Positions 26,937 through 35,400 of a stretch of DNA of 64,000 nucleotides are shown here, one piece after another (position 1 is the stretch's first letter; each line of letters opens with the position of its first letter). Below the pieces are notes generated by a model. That model was not told the origin of the DNA. It saw only the letters and a program-made list of their open reading frames with translations, and made no database searches. This DNA comes from Ovoidimarina sediminis (GTDB lineage: Bacteria; Pseudomonadota; Alphaproteobacteria; Rhodobacterales; Rhodobacteraceae): the NCBI RefSeq assembly GCF_032586175.1, contig NZ_JAWHTE010000002.1:62001-126000 (forward strand), in the 5' to 3' direction. The position numbers and the translations under genes were made by a program.

Positions 26937-27776
26937 ATGTTTTTTTGCCGCCCAGCCGCGCTTGCCGCTGGCCTTTTCCTTGCCACGCAGGCCAGCGCCC
27001 AGGATGTAACCGCCGATACCGTGGTTGCCACCGTCAACGGCAACGACATCACGGTGGGACACATGATCGTGGCAAAGTCCTCTCTGCCCGATCAGTATCG
27101 CCAGTTGCCGGACGACATGCTGTTCGAAGGGCTGCTTGAACAGCTGATCCAGCAGGCCGCCGTGGCCTCCGATGTCGACGGTCTGTCGAAGGCCGGGCAA
27201 TACGCGCTCGACAACGAACGCCGCGTCCTTCTGGTGGGCGAGGCGGTGCGCGCGGCGACGCAGGATGCCGTCACGGAAGAGGCGCTGCAGGCCGCCTATG
27301 ACGCGCAATACACCGAAGGCACGGCGGAGGTTGAATTCAACGCCTCCCACATCCTCGTCGAAACCGAGGAACTGGCCGCCGAAATCAAGGCCGAGATCGA
27401 GGGCGGCGCCGATTTCGCCCAGATGGCCCGCGATCATTCCACCGGCCCCTCGGGCCCCAATGGCGGGGAACTCGGCTGGTTCGGCAAGGGCATGATGGTC
27501 TCCGAATTCGAAGAGGCCGTCGTGGCGATGGCCGCCGGCGATGTCGCGGGCCCCGTGCAGACACAGTTCGGCTGGCACGTCATCAAGCTGAACGAAACGC
27601 GCCAGAAGGATGCGCCCACGCTTGACGAGGTGCGCGGCACGCTGGCACAGGAAATTCAGCGCGGCGCCATCGAAACGCTGATCAGCGGCGCCACCGACGG
27701 GGCCGAGATCACCCGCGCCGACGCTGGCACGATCCCCGCATCGGTGCTGAGCGACGCGAGCCTTCTCGACCAATGA
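26937..27776 (+). CDS. Parvulin-type periplasmic peptidyl-prolyl cis-trans isomerase
   Basis: The start is ATG 26937 (MFFCRPAALAAGLFLATQASAQ), after a GAGAGG site, and encodes a signal peptide cleaved near ASAQ. The 279-residue protein has a SurA/PpiD-like N-terminal helical part and a parvulin domain at about 133-225 (FNASHILVETEE, FAQMARDHSTGPSGPNGGELGWFGKGMMVSEFEEAV, VQTQFGWHVIKL). It assists folding of exported proteins, fitting its place next to secA. Its stop overlaps argJ (ATGA). Confidence 0.95.
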   Translation: MFFCRPAALAAGLFLATQASAQDVTADTVVATVNGNDITVGHMIVAKSSLPDQYRQLPDDMLFEGLLEQLIQQAAVASDVDGLSKAGQYALDNERRVLLVGEAVRAATQDAVTEEALQAAYDAQYTEGTAEVEFNASHILVETEELAAEIKAEIEGGADFAQMARDHSTGPSGPNGGELGWFGKGMMVSEFEEAVVAMAAGDVAGPVQTQFGWHVIKLNETRQKDAPTLDEVRGTLAQEIQRGAIETLISGATDGAEITRADAGTIPASVLSDASLLDQ

Positions 27777-28987
27777 TCTCGCCCCTCGCGCCTGCCGAGG
27801 GCTTTCCCGCGATACCCGCCATCGCCGGGGTCGAGCTTGCGGCGGCCGCCGCGGGCGTGCGCTACAAGAACCGCGATGACGTGATGCTCGCCCGTCTCGC
27901 GCCGGGCACCACCATCGCCGGCGTCTTCACCCGCTCGGCCACCCGCGCCGCGCCCGTGCTCGACTGTCAGGCGAAACTCGGGCAGGGCCAGGACGGCGGC
28001 GCGGCGATCCTCGTGAACTCCGGCAACGCCAATGCCTTCACCGGCGCCAACGGTGCGGCCTCGGTGCGCGCGATCACCGAAGCGGTCGCGGCCGCCACCG
28101 GCGTGGCAGAGGCGCGCGTCTTCACCGCCTCGACGGGCGTGATCGGCGAACCCCTGCCACATGACCGGATCACCGCTAAGCTGGACGAAATGGCCGCAGC
28201 CCTCGCCCCGGCGGGCTTCGAGGCGGCGGCCCGCGCGATCATGACGACCGATACCTTTCCGAAAGGCGCGGTGCGCACGGTCGATGTGGCGGGCACGGCC
28301 GTAACCATCGCGGGCTTCGCCAAGGGGTCGGGCATGATCGCACCCGACATGGCGACGATGCTCGCCTATGTCTTCACCGACGCCAGCATCGGCTTCGACG
28401 CACTCCAGCCCATGCTGGCCGACGCGAACGAGCGAAGCTTCAACAGCATCACCGTCGACAGCGACACCTCGACGTCCGACACCGTAATCTGCGCCGCCAC
28501 CGGCGCTTCGGGCATCGATGTCACCGGCAACGCGGATTTCGCGGATGCGCTCTTCGAAGTGCTGCGCGATCTCGCACACCAGATCGTCCGCGATGGCGAG
28601 GGGGCGACGAAGTTCGTCACCGTCACCGTCTCCGGCGCCACCAACACCGCGGATGCCCGCAAGGTCGCGCTCTCGATCGCCAATTCCCCCCTCGTCAAGA
28701 CGGCCATCGCGGGCGAAGACCCGAACTGGGGCCGCATCGTCATGGCGGTCGGCAAATCCGGCGCGGCGGCCGATCGCGATCTTCTGACGATCCGCTTCGG
28801 GGATGTGCTCGTGGCCGAAAAGGGCTGGGTCGCCGCCAGCTACCGTGAAGAAGACGGCGCGCGCCAGATGAAGCGCGACGAGATCGAGATCACCGTCGAT
28901 CTTGGCCTTGGCGACGGCGCGGCCACCGTCTGGACCTGCGATCTCACCAAACGCTACATCGAAATCAACGCGGATTACCGCTCGTGA
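27773..28987 (+). CDS. argJ: Bifunctional ornithine acetyltransferase / N-acetylglutamate synthase ArgJ
   Basis: ArgJ transfers the acetyl group between N-acetylornithine and glutamate in cyclic arginine synthesis, and usually makes N-acetylglutamate from acetyl-CoA as well. The 404-residue precursor cleaves itself before the threonine of KGSGMIAPDMATMLAY to give alpha and beta chains. Other signatures are GVFTRSATRAAPV, SGNANAFTGANG, NSITVDSDTSTSDT and GEDPNWGRIVMAVGKSG. Coupled to the isomerase gene upstream and mutT downstream by 4-bp overlaps. Confidence 0.97.
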   Translation: MISPLAPAEGFPAIPAIAGVELAAAAAGVRYKNRDDVMLARLAPGTTIAGVFTRSATRAAPVLDCQAKLGQGQDGGAAILVNSGNANAFTGANGAASVRAITEAVAAATGVAEARVFTASTGVIGEPLPHDRITAKLDEMAAALAPAGFEAAARAIMTTDTFPKGAVRTVDVAGTAVTIAGFAKGSGMIAPDMATMLAYVFTDASIGFDALQPMLADANERSFNSITVDSDTSTSDTVICAATGASGIDVTGNADFADALFEVLRDLAHQIVRDGEGATKFVTVTVSGATNTADARKVALSIANSPLVKTAIAGEDPNWGRIVMAVGKSGAAADRDLLTIRFGDVLVAEKGWVAASYREEDGARQMKRDEIEITVDLGLGDGAATVWTCDLTKRYIEINADYRS

Positions 28988-29382
28988 AAACCGTGCTCGT
29001 CTCGGCCGTCGCGCTGATCGACATTGACGGGCGCGTGCTGATCGCCCAGCGCCCCGAAGGCAAATCCATGGCGGGGCTCTGGGAATTTCCCGGCGGCAAG
29101 GTCGAACCGGGCGAAACCCCGGAAGCGGCGCTGATCCGCGAGCTCCATGAAGAACTCGGGATCGAAACCTGGACGTCCTGCCTCGCCCCGCTCACCTTCG
29201 CCAGCCACAGCTATGATGACTTCCACCTCCTGATGCCGCTCTACGCCTGCCGGAAGTGGGAGGGTCAGCCGGTCTCCCGCGAAGGCCAGGCATTGAAATG
29301 GGTCCGCGCCAGGGATCTGCGCGACTACCCCATGCCACCCGCCGACATCCCCCTGATCCCGTTCCTGCGCGACTGGCTCTGA
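28984..29382 (+). CDS. mutT: Nudix hydrolase MutT (8-oxo-dGTP diphosphatase)
   Basis: The 132-residue protein has the Nudix box GGKVEPGETPEAALIRELHEELGI written in full consensus (GX5EX7REUXEEXGU) at about residues 37-60, and the MutT-type SMAGLWEFPGGK lead-in. MutT removes 8-oxo-dGTP from the nucleotide pool. It begins at GTG 28984, overlapping argJ by 4 bp (GTGA). A family repeat begins 7 bp after its stop. Confidence 0.93.
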   Translation: MKTVLVSAVALIDIDGRVLIAQRPEGKSMAGLWEFPGGKVEPGETPEAALIRELHEELGIETWTSCLAPLTFASHSYDDFHLLMPLYACRKWEGQPVSREGQALKWVRARDLRDYPMPPADIPLIPFLRDWL

Positions 29383-29389
29383 CCCCACC

Positions 29390-29414
29390 TTCATGTGGTC
29401 GGAAATATCCCGGG
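29390..29414 (+). repeat. 3' repeat element, copy A (short form)
   Basis: TTCATGTGG (29390-29398) followed by AAATATCCCGGG (29403-29414), 7 bp after the mutT stop. The same core occurs at 38296 and 44414 at nearly the same distance from a stop codon. This copy lacks the two downstream hairpins of the others. Confidence 0.7.
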
Positions 29415-29526
29415 CGCCATTGGTTCGGGCGACGATGGCGACAGACGTCCGTGATTTCGGGGTCGACGCGGCCCGCCTCGCACGACTAGCCTGCCAAAGC
29501 ATTTCAGCACGAGAAAGGTGTAAGCA

Positions 29527-29841
29527 ATGCCCGACAAGGCTTATGTGATCGTCAACCTGCACGTTACCGATTTCGACCGGTATTTCGCCGAATACATCCC
29601 CGGCACGCTCCCCGTTATCCAGAAGCATGGCGGCGGCGTTCTCGTCGCAACCAACGCCCCGGACAAGGCAGAGGGCGATCTCGACGGCAACTGGCACGTT
29701 GTGCTCGAGTTTCCGTCGATGGACGCCGCGAAGGCCTGGTACGAAGACCCGGACTATCAGCCCATGAAGGAGCTGCGAATGACGGAGCTGACGACAGGTG
29801 GCAACCTCAGCTTCGCACCCGCCTTCCAGCTTCCGGGATGA
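29527..29841 (+). CDS. DUF1330 family protein
   Basis: The 104-residue cytoplasmic protein matches the DUF1330 pattern: KAYVIVNLHVTDFDRYFAEYI, then GGGVLVATN, and ISFPSMDAAKAWYEDPDYQPM-like LEFPSMDAAKAWYEDPDYQP. The family adopts a dimeric alpha/beta-barrel (ferredoxin-like) fold and has no established biochemical role. GAAAGG lies upstream of the ATG. It stands alone between the mutT repeat and the infB terminator. Confidence 0.88.
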   Translation: MPDKAYVIVNLHVTDFDRYFAEYIPGTLPVIQKHGGGVLVATNAPDKAEGDLDGNWHVVLEFPSMDAAKAWYEDPDYQPMKELRMTELTTGGNLSFAPAFQLPG

Positions 29842-29851
29842 AGCGGAAATC

Positions 29852-29874
29852 AAAACGTGCGGCCCAATGGCCGC
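29852..29874 (-). terminator. Probable intrinsic terminator of infB operon
   Basis: On the minus strand GCGGCC (29874-29869) pairs with GGCCGC (29864-29859) around a 4-nt loop and is followed by ACGTTTTG. It lies 30 bp after the infB stop. The stem could also act on the convergent DUF1330 transcript, but no T-run follows on the plus strand. Confidence 0.6.
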
Positions 29875-29904
29875 CCGCAATTCATTGTCAGCTTTGCGTA
29901 AAGA

Positions 29905-32397
29905 TCACTCGAGCGTCCGCTCCACCTCTTCACGCGTGAAGATCTCGATCACGTCGCCCTGGCGGATGTCGTCGTAATTCTCGAACGCCATCCCGCATTC
30001 CTGGCCGGATTGCACCTCGGCAACCTCGTCCTTGAAGCGCTTCAGCGTCTTCAGCGTGCCCTCGTGGATCACCACGTCGTCGCGCAGAAGCCGCACGCCC
30101 GCCGACCGGCGCGCAACGCCCTCGGTCACCAGACAGCCCGCCACCTTGCCGACGCCCGACACCTTGAAGACTTCGCGGATCTCGGCGTAGCCGATGAAGT
30201 TCTCGCGCACCTCGGCCGACAGAAGGCCGCTCGCCGCCGCCTTCACGTCATCCACCAGGTCGTAGATCACGCTGTAATAGCGGATTTCCACGCCCTTCTG
30301 GTTCGCGGTGTTCCGCGCGCTCGCATTGGCCCGGACGTTGAAACCGAAGACCGGCGCGCCGCTTGCTTCCGCAAGCCCCACATCCGTTTCGGTGATCGCG
30401 CCCACGCCCGAATGCAGAACGCGCACCCGCACTTCGTCGTTGCCGATCTTCTCCATCGCCTGAACGATGGCTTCGGCAGAGCCCTGCACGTCGGCTTTGA
30501 CGAGAATCGGCAGCTCGGCCACGTTCTCGTCTTCCTTGGCCTTCGCCATAAGCTGTTCCAGCGTCGTGGCAGCCCCCGCCGCCGCGCGCTTTTCCTTCGC
30601 GGCATTGGCGCGGTACTCCGCGATCTCGCGGGCCTGCGCCTCGGTCTCGACGACGTTCAGAACGTCGCCCGCCTCGGGCGTGCCGTTGAGGCCAAGCACC
30701 TCGACCGGAACGGACGGGCCCGCTTCCTTCACGCGCTCGCCCTTGTCGTTTTCCATCGCACGCACCTTGCCCCATTGCTCGCCGACGACGAAGATGTCGC
30801 CCTGGCGCAGCGTGCCGTTCTGCACGAGAACCGTGGCAACGGGGCCGCGGCCCACGTCAAGCTGGGCCTCGATCACGGCGCCCTGTGCGGCGCGGTTCGG
30901 GTTGGCCTTCAGTTCGAGGATCTCGGCCTGAAGCGAAATCGCCTCCAGAAGATCCTCAAGCCCGGTGCCGTTGATGGCGCTGACCTCGACGTCCTGCACT
31001 TCGCCCGACATCTTCTCCACGATCACCTCGTGCTGAAGAAGGTCGGTCCGCACCTTGTCGGGGTTCGCATCGGGGCGGTCGATCTTGTTGATCGCCACGA
31101 TCATCGGCACCTTGGCCGCCTTGGCGTGGTTGATGGCTTCGACGGTCTGCGGCATCACCGCGTCGTCCGCGGCCACCACCAGCACAACGATATCCGTCAC
31201 CTGCGCGCCCCGGGCGCGCATCGAGGTGAAGGCCGCGTGGCCTGGCGTATCCAGGAAGGTCAGAAGCTTGCCGCCCTGCTCCACCTGATAGGCGCCGATA
31301 TGCTGGGTGATCCCGCCCGCTTCGCCGGCCACCACCTTGGCGTTCCGAATCGCGTCGAGAAGCGAGGTCTTGCCGTGGTCGACATGGCCCATGACGGTAA
31401 TGACCGGGGGCCGGGGCTCCAGATCCGCGTCGCTGTCCTCGACGGTGTCGATGACCTGTTCCACGTCGGCATCCGAAACCCGCTGAACCCTGTGCCCGAA
31501 CTCCTCGATGATGAGTTCGGCGGTGTCCTGGTCGATGGTCTGGTTCTGGGTCGCCATGATGCCGTTCTGCATCAGCGCCTTCACAACGTCGGCCACCCGC
31601 TCCGACATCCGGTTCGCCAGTTCCGAAACGACGATCGCCTCGGGCAACTGCACGGTCCGGACGACCTTTTCACGCTCGACGGCTCCGCCCATCGCCTTCT
31701 GGCGCGCGCGCTCCTGCTTGCGCTTCATCGCGGCAAGCGAACGCTGCCGCCCGCCCTCGCCGCCCGAAAGCGCCTGGTTCAGGGTCAGCTTGCCCGCGCG
31801 GCGGCCGCCATCGTCGCGGCCCTTCTGCTGGCGCTGACGTTCGCGGTCTTCGCGTTCCGTTGTCTTGCGCGGGGCCGCCGCCGGCTTTGCGGCGCGCGGC
31901 GCGGCAGCGGCATCGGCGGCCGGGGGCGGCGGCGCCTCTGCGGCGGCCTTCGCCTTCGCGGCGGCCTCGGCGGCCTTCGCCTCTTCCTCGGCCTTGCGCT
32001 TCAGCGCTTCCTCGCGCTCGCGCTCTTCGCGTTCCTTGGCTTCGGCCTCGGCGCGGCGGCGTTCGCGTTCTTCTTCGCGGGCACGCTCTTCCGCCGCCCG
32101 CTGTTCAGCCTCTTCGGTCTCGCGCGCCTTCGCGGCGGCAAGCGCCTTCATCCGGCGCTCCAGTTCGGCGTCCGAGATGCCCGCGGGCCGCTTTGACGGA
32201 TCCCCGGCCGACGGCTTCGCGCCGTCCGTCTTCTGCGCCGGGGTGGCCGCGCCACCCGGCTTCGGCACGACCACGCGTTTGCGCTTGGTCTCGACGACGA
32301 CGTTCTTCGTCCGGCCGTGGCTGAAGCTCTGCTTCACCTGACCGGAGCGCGGACCGCCGCGGAGCCCCAATGTCTTTTTGCCGTCGTTATCGCTCAT
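29905..32397 (-). CDS. infB: Translation initiation factor IF-2
   Basis: The start is ATG 32397 (MSDNDGKKTLGLRGG). IF-2 is the GTPase that places initiator tRNA on the ribosome. The 830-residue protein has a long charged N-terminal region with Ala/Lys/Glu coiled coil (about 85-220), the IF2_N domain (ERVVKALMQNGIMATQNQ-like), and a G domain with VMGHVDHGKTSLLDAI, DTPGHAAFT and NKIDRPDANP. C-terminal domains end IEIFTREEVERTLE. It is last in rimP-nusA-ylxR-infB and overlaps the preceding gene by 11 bp. Confidence 0.97.
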   Translation of the reverse strand: MSDNDGKKTLGLRGGPRSGQVKQSFSHGRTKNVVVETKRKRVVVPKPGGAATPAQKTDGAKPSAGDPSKRPAGISDAELERRMKALAAAKARETEEAEQRAAEERAREEERERRRAEAEAKEREEREREEALKRKAEEEAKAAEAAAKAKAAAEAPPPPAADAAAAPRAAKPAAAPRKTTEREDRERQRQQKGRDDGGRRAGKLTLNQALSGGEGGRQRSLAAMKRKQERARQKAMGGAVEREKVVRTVQLPEAIVVSELANRMSERVADVVKALMQNGIMATQNQTIDQDTAELIIEEFGHRVQRVSDADVEQVIDTVEDSDADLEPRPPVITVMGHVDHGKTSLLDAIRNAKVVAGEAGGITQHIGAYQVEQGGKLLTFLDTPGHAAFTSMRARGAQVTDIVVLVVAADDAVMPQTVEAINHAKAAKVPMIVAINKIDRPDANPDKVRTDLLQHEVIVEKMSGEVQDVEVSAINGTGLEDLLEAISLQAEILELKANPNRAAQGAVIEAQLDVGRGPVATVLVQNGTLRQGDIFVVGEQWGKVRAMENDKGERVKEAGPSVPVEVLGLNGTPEAGDVLNVVETEAQAREIAEYRANAAKEKRAAAGAATTLEQLMAKAKEDENVAELPILVKADVQGSAEAIVQAMEKIGNDEVRVRVLHSGVGAITETDVGLAEASGAPVFGFNVRANASARNTANQKGVEIRYYSVIYDLVDDVKAAASGLLSAEVRENFIGYAEIREVFKVSGVGKVAGCLVTEGVARRSAGVRLLRDDVVIHEGTLKTLKRFKDEVAEVQSGQECGMAFENYDDIRQGDVIEIFTREEVERTLE

Positions 32398-33028
32398 ACG
32401 TCCTACTAGCCTTTCCGGCGGGCTGTCCGCCGTCTGTCTTCCCGCGAACGCCCGAAAGCCGCTGGGCGTCTTCGATGACCCGATCTGCGAGTCCGCCCGC
32501 GGCAAGCGCCGCATGTATCACATGTTCCCGCCCGAAGGACAAACCCAATTCTGACGCGGTCAAAACGCCAAAAAACGAGTCTTTCCCGTCGGGTGGCCGA
32601 AGCTTGCTCTTGCCGCGCTCCGACCCGTCAGAGGCCTGAAACAGAACCCGGGCCTCGCCCGTCTCAAGCCAGTTCTTCACCTTCTCATAGCCCGCAACGG
32701 CCCTGCCCGCCTTGCGCGCCATCGAAATCAACTCGATCACGCGCCGTGCCAAAGCCGCCTCGACACCGTCGATCAGCCCGTCCGGCACCGTCACCTGTGC
32801 CCGCGCCGCCCGGGAAAACAGCTTTCCCTTAACGGCGCGCTCCAGCGCCGCACGATCGGCACTCACCCAGATGCCGCGGCCCGGCAATTTGCCAAGCACA
32901 TCGGCCACCACGGCCCCGTCCGGGCCCACGACGAAGCGGATCAGCCCCGCCGCCGGCTGGCTTTCGCCCGTGGCGATGCAGCGCCGCTCGGGCGCTGCTC
33001 GCGTCTTGGCCTGTCCACCGCGGGACAT
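32387..33028 (-). CDS. YlxR/DUF448 RNA-binding protein fused to an L7Ae-like domain
   Basis: The start ATG 33028 (MSRGGQAKTRAAPERRC) lies 25 bp after the nusA stop. In the 213-residue protein the N-terminal YlxR domain (about 12-85) has ERRCIATGESQPAAGLIRFV and GKLPGRGIWVSADRAAL, typical of the family. The C-terminal half resembles L7Ae/YlxQ proteins (RRVIELISMARKAGRAVAGYEKV and a C-terminal helical tail). Fusions of this kind between nusA and infB are normal in alphaproteobacteria. Both domains bind structured RNA; the target is not known. Confidence 0.9.
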   Translation of the reverse strand: MSRGGQAKTRAAPERRCIATGESQPAAGLIRFVVGPDGAVVADVLGKLPGRGIWVSADRAALERAVKGKLFSRAARAQVTVPDGLIDGVEAALARRVIELISMARKAGRAVAGYEKVKNWLETGEARVLFQASDGSERGKSKLRPPDGKDSFFGVLTASELGLSFGREHVIHAALAAGGLADRVIEDAQRLSGVRGKTDGGQPAGKASRTYER

Positions 33029-33053
33029 GGGCACAAAGACCGGGAGCCCGAGA

Positions 33054-34682
33054 TCAGGCTCCCGCCTCCTCTTCGGCCACGCCCTCTTCCCCTTCGGCCT
33101 CTTCCTCTTCGACAAGATCGTTGGGGTCGACCCAGCCAAGCTGGATCCGTGCGGTCATAACCATGTTCTGCGCTTCTTCGAGGCTCACGTCGAAGGGCTC
33201 CAGAACGCCATCGTCCTTGATGCGCTCACCATCGACAACCGTCCAGCCCCCGGCAAGTTCCCAGTCGGCGCAGGTCGCGAAGTCTTCCAGCGTCTTCACG
33301 TCGTCCTTGGCAAGTGCCTCCACCATCTGGGGCGTGAGGCCCTCGAATGCAATAAGGCTGTCCTGCGCGCCAAGCGCACGCGCGTTCTCCAGCGCCTTCG
33401 CGTTCTGCGCATCGATGAAATCGCGCGCCCGGGCCTGAAGCTCGTTCGCGGTATCCTCGTCCACCCCGTCGATGACAAGAAGTTCGTCAAGCTCGACATA
33501 GGCCACCTCTTCCAGCGAGGTGAAGCCTTCGGAAACCAGAAGCTGCGCGAAGAACTCGTCAAGGTCGAGCGTATCGACGAACAGCTTCGTGCGTTCCTCG
33601 AATTCGGCCTGGCGGCGCTGCGATTCCTCTTCCTCGGTCATGATATCGATGTCGAGGCCGGTGAGCTGGCTCGCAAGCCGCACGTTCTGGCCACGACGCC
33701 CGATCGCCAGCGACAGCTGCTCCTCGGGCACCACCACCTCGATCCGCTCGGCCTCTTCGTCGAGAACGACCTTCGTCACCTCGGCGGGCTGCAGCGCGTT
33801 CACAAGGAAGGTCGGCGCATCCTCGTTCCACGGGATGATGTCGATCTTCTCGCCTTGAAGCTCGTTCACGACGGCCTGAACCCGGCTGCCTCGCATACCC
33901 ACGCAGGCCCCCACGGGGTCGATCGAGTTGTCGTAGGACACGACGGCGATTTTCGCCCGGCTACCCGGGTCGCGGGCCACGGCCTTGATCTCGATGATAC
34001 CGTCATAGATCTCCGGCACTTCCATCTTGAAAAGTTCAGCCATGAATTCCGGCGCCGTGCGGCTGAGGAAGATCTGCGGCCCCCGCGCCTCACGCCGCAC
34101 ATCCTTGATGTAACAGCGGATTCGGTCGCCGTTGCGATAGGCCTCGCGCCCGATCTTCTCGTTCCGGCGCAGCACGCCTTCGCCCGTGCCCACGTCGACG
34201 ATGACGTTGCCGTATTCCTCGCGCTTGACGACACCGTTGATGATCGTGCCCGCGCGGTCCTTGAATTCTTCGTACTGCCGGTCGCGTTCCGCCTCGCGCA
34301 CCTTCTGCAGAATCACCTGCTTCGCCGATTGCGCGGCGATCCGGCCCATGTCCACGGGGGGCACCTCGTCGACGATCGTGTCGCCCGGCTTCGGATCGTC
34401 CAGATACTGCTTCGCCTGCTCGGGCGTCAGCTGCGCCTGGTAATTCTCAAGCTCTTCGGTCTCGGGGTCGATCACCGTCCGCACCCGGGTGAAGGTCGCC
34501 TTGCCGGTCTTCCGGTCGATCGACACGCGAATGTCCATCTCGGCGCCGTAGCGGCTCTTCGCGGCGCGCGCGAGGCTCTCTTCCATCGCCTCGATCACCA
34601 GCGCGGGATCGATCATCTTTTCCCGCGCCACGGCCTCGGCCGTCTGCAGAAGTTCCAGCTGGTTTGCGGAAGTAATCGCCAT
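33054..34682 (-). CDS. nusA: Transcription termination/antitermination factor NusA
   Basis: NusA binds RNA polymerase and nascent RNA, promoting pausing and hairpin-dependent termination and taking part in antitermination. The 542-residue protein has an N-terminal RNAP-binding domain (1-130), S1 (about 135-200), two KH domains (IAVVSYDNSIDPVGACVGMRG and LSLAIGRRGQNVRLASQL), then C-terminal helix-hairpin-helix acidic repeats. The gap from rimP is 2 bp. NusA acting on the terminator in front of rimP would give feedback control. Confidence 0.97.
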   Translation of the reverse strand: MAITSANQLELLQTAEAVAREKMIDPALVIEAMEESLARAAKSRYGAEMDIRVSIDRKTGKATFTRVRTVIDPETEELENYQAQLTPEQAKQYLDDPKPGDTIVDEVPPVDMGRIAAQSAKQVILQKVREAERDRQYEEFKDRAGTIINGVVKREEYGNVIVDVGTGEGVLRRNEKIGREAYRNGDRIRCYIKDVRREARGPQIFLSRTAPEFMAELFKMEVPEIYDGIIEIKAVARDPGSRAKIAVVSYDNSIDPVGACVGMRGSRVQAVVNELQGEKIDIIPWNEDAPTFLVNALQPAEVTKVVLDEEAERIEVVVPEEQLSLAIGRRGQNVRLASQLTGLDIDIMTEEEESQRRQAEFEERTKLFVDTLDLDEFFAQLLVSEGFTSLEEVAYVELDELLVIDGVDEDTANELQARARDFIDAQNAKALENARALGAQDSLIAFEGLTPQMVEALAKDDVKTLEDFATCADWELAGGWTVVDGERIKDDGVLEPFDVSLEEAQNMVMTARIQLGWVDPNDLVEEEEAEGEEGVAEEEAGA

Positions 34683-34684
34683 CT

Positions 34685-35272
34685 TCAGGTCTCCTCGTCC
34701 CCATCGATGATGGTTTCAATCTCGTCGAATTGTTTTTCGTCCACCTCGCCGGCGTCCTTCCGGGCGCGCAGCACGTCGCGGATCAGGTCGTCGGTCAGCA
34801 CAAGCTTGGCGTCCGACAGCCAGTCGAACTGCAGGCCGATCGTCACAGGCTCGCCATTCACCTCGATCTCGATCAGCACTTCGGAACCCTCGACGCCCTG
34901 CAGCGTGCCCTTGAAGCGACGCCGCCCGTCGATCAGCTCGGCCGTCTCCAGCTTCGCCTCATAGCCTTCCCAGGTCTCGAAATCCTTCAGCCGGGTCAGC
35001 GGCCGGTCGATCCCGGGGCTCGAAACTTCAAGGTTATAGGCATCCTCGATCGGGTCCTCGACATCGAGCGTCGCGCTCACCGCCGTCGAGATCTCGGCGC
35101 AGTCGTCCACCTCGATCCCGCCATCGGGACGCTCGGCCATGATCTGCACCGTCGCCGTCTTGCCACCCATGTAGCGCACGCGCACAAGCTCGAACCCCAT
35201 GTCCTCGATGACAGGGGTGATGATCTCGGCAAGGCGCCGGTCCATGCTGGCTTTGGCCACAAGGTCGGACAT
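34685..35272 (-). CDS. rimP: Ribosome maturation factor RimP
   Basis: RimP assists 30S subunit maturation. The 195-residue protein has the two-domain family layout: IDRRLAEIITPV-like start (MDRRLAEIITPVIEDMGFELVRVRY), AERPDGGIEVDDCAEIS, and the signature YNLEVSSPGIDRPLTRLKDF. The C-terminal SH3-like domain is followed by an acidic tail. It heads the rimP-nusA-ylxR-infB operon. A strong hairpin with T-tract ends only about 17 nt before the ATG, so its ribosome-binding region sits right after a terminator. Confidence 0.96.
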   Translation of the reverse strand: MSDLVAKASMDRRLAEIITPVIEDMGFELVRVRYMGGKTATVQIMAERPDGGIEVDDCAEISTAVSATLDVEDPIEDAYNLEVSSPGIDRPLTRLKDFETWEGYEAKLETAELIDGRRRFKGTLQGVEGSEVLIEIEVNGEPVTIGLQFDWLSDAKLVLTDDLIRDVLRARKDAGEVDEKQFDEIETIIDGDEET

Positions 35273-35289
35273 GGGTTGGGTCCAGGAAC

Positions 35290-35312
35290 AAAAAAACGGG
35301 CCAGCGGCCCGT
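35290..35312 (-). terminator. Intrinsic terminator / candidate attenuator immediately before rimP
   Basis: On the minus strand ACGGGCC (35312-35306) pairs with GGCCCGT (35302-35296) around a 3-nt loop, followed by seven T residues (through 35290). This is a strong terminator. It lies downstream of a good minus-strand promoter (35396-35368) and 17 nt before the rimP ATG, so it may attenuate the operon as well as end the upstream gene. Confidence 0.8.
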
Positions 35313-35367
35313 CGGTGGTGTCCGGTGGAGCCTCGGGGGTGGAAGCCGAAGCACCGCTATTGAGGTG

Positions 35368-35396
35368 CATATACGCCCGCCCCCCCGAATCCGCAA
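35368..35396 (-). promoter_or_regulatory. Candidate sigma-70 promoter of the rimP operon
   Basis: On the minus strand TTGCGG (35396-35391) and TATATG (35373-35368) are separated by exactly 17 bp. The predicted start is near 35361, giving a leader of about 89 nt that contains the terminator hairpin. The -35 box lies next to the stop codon of the upstream solute-binding gene. Confidence 0.55.
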
Positions 35397-35400
35397 GAGG

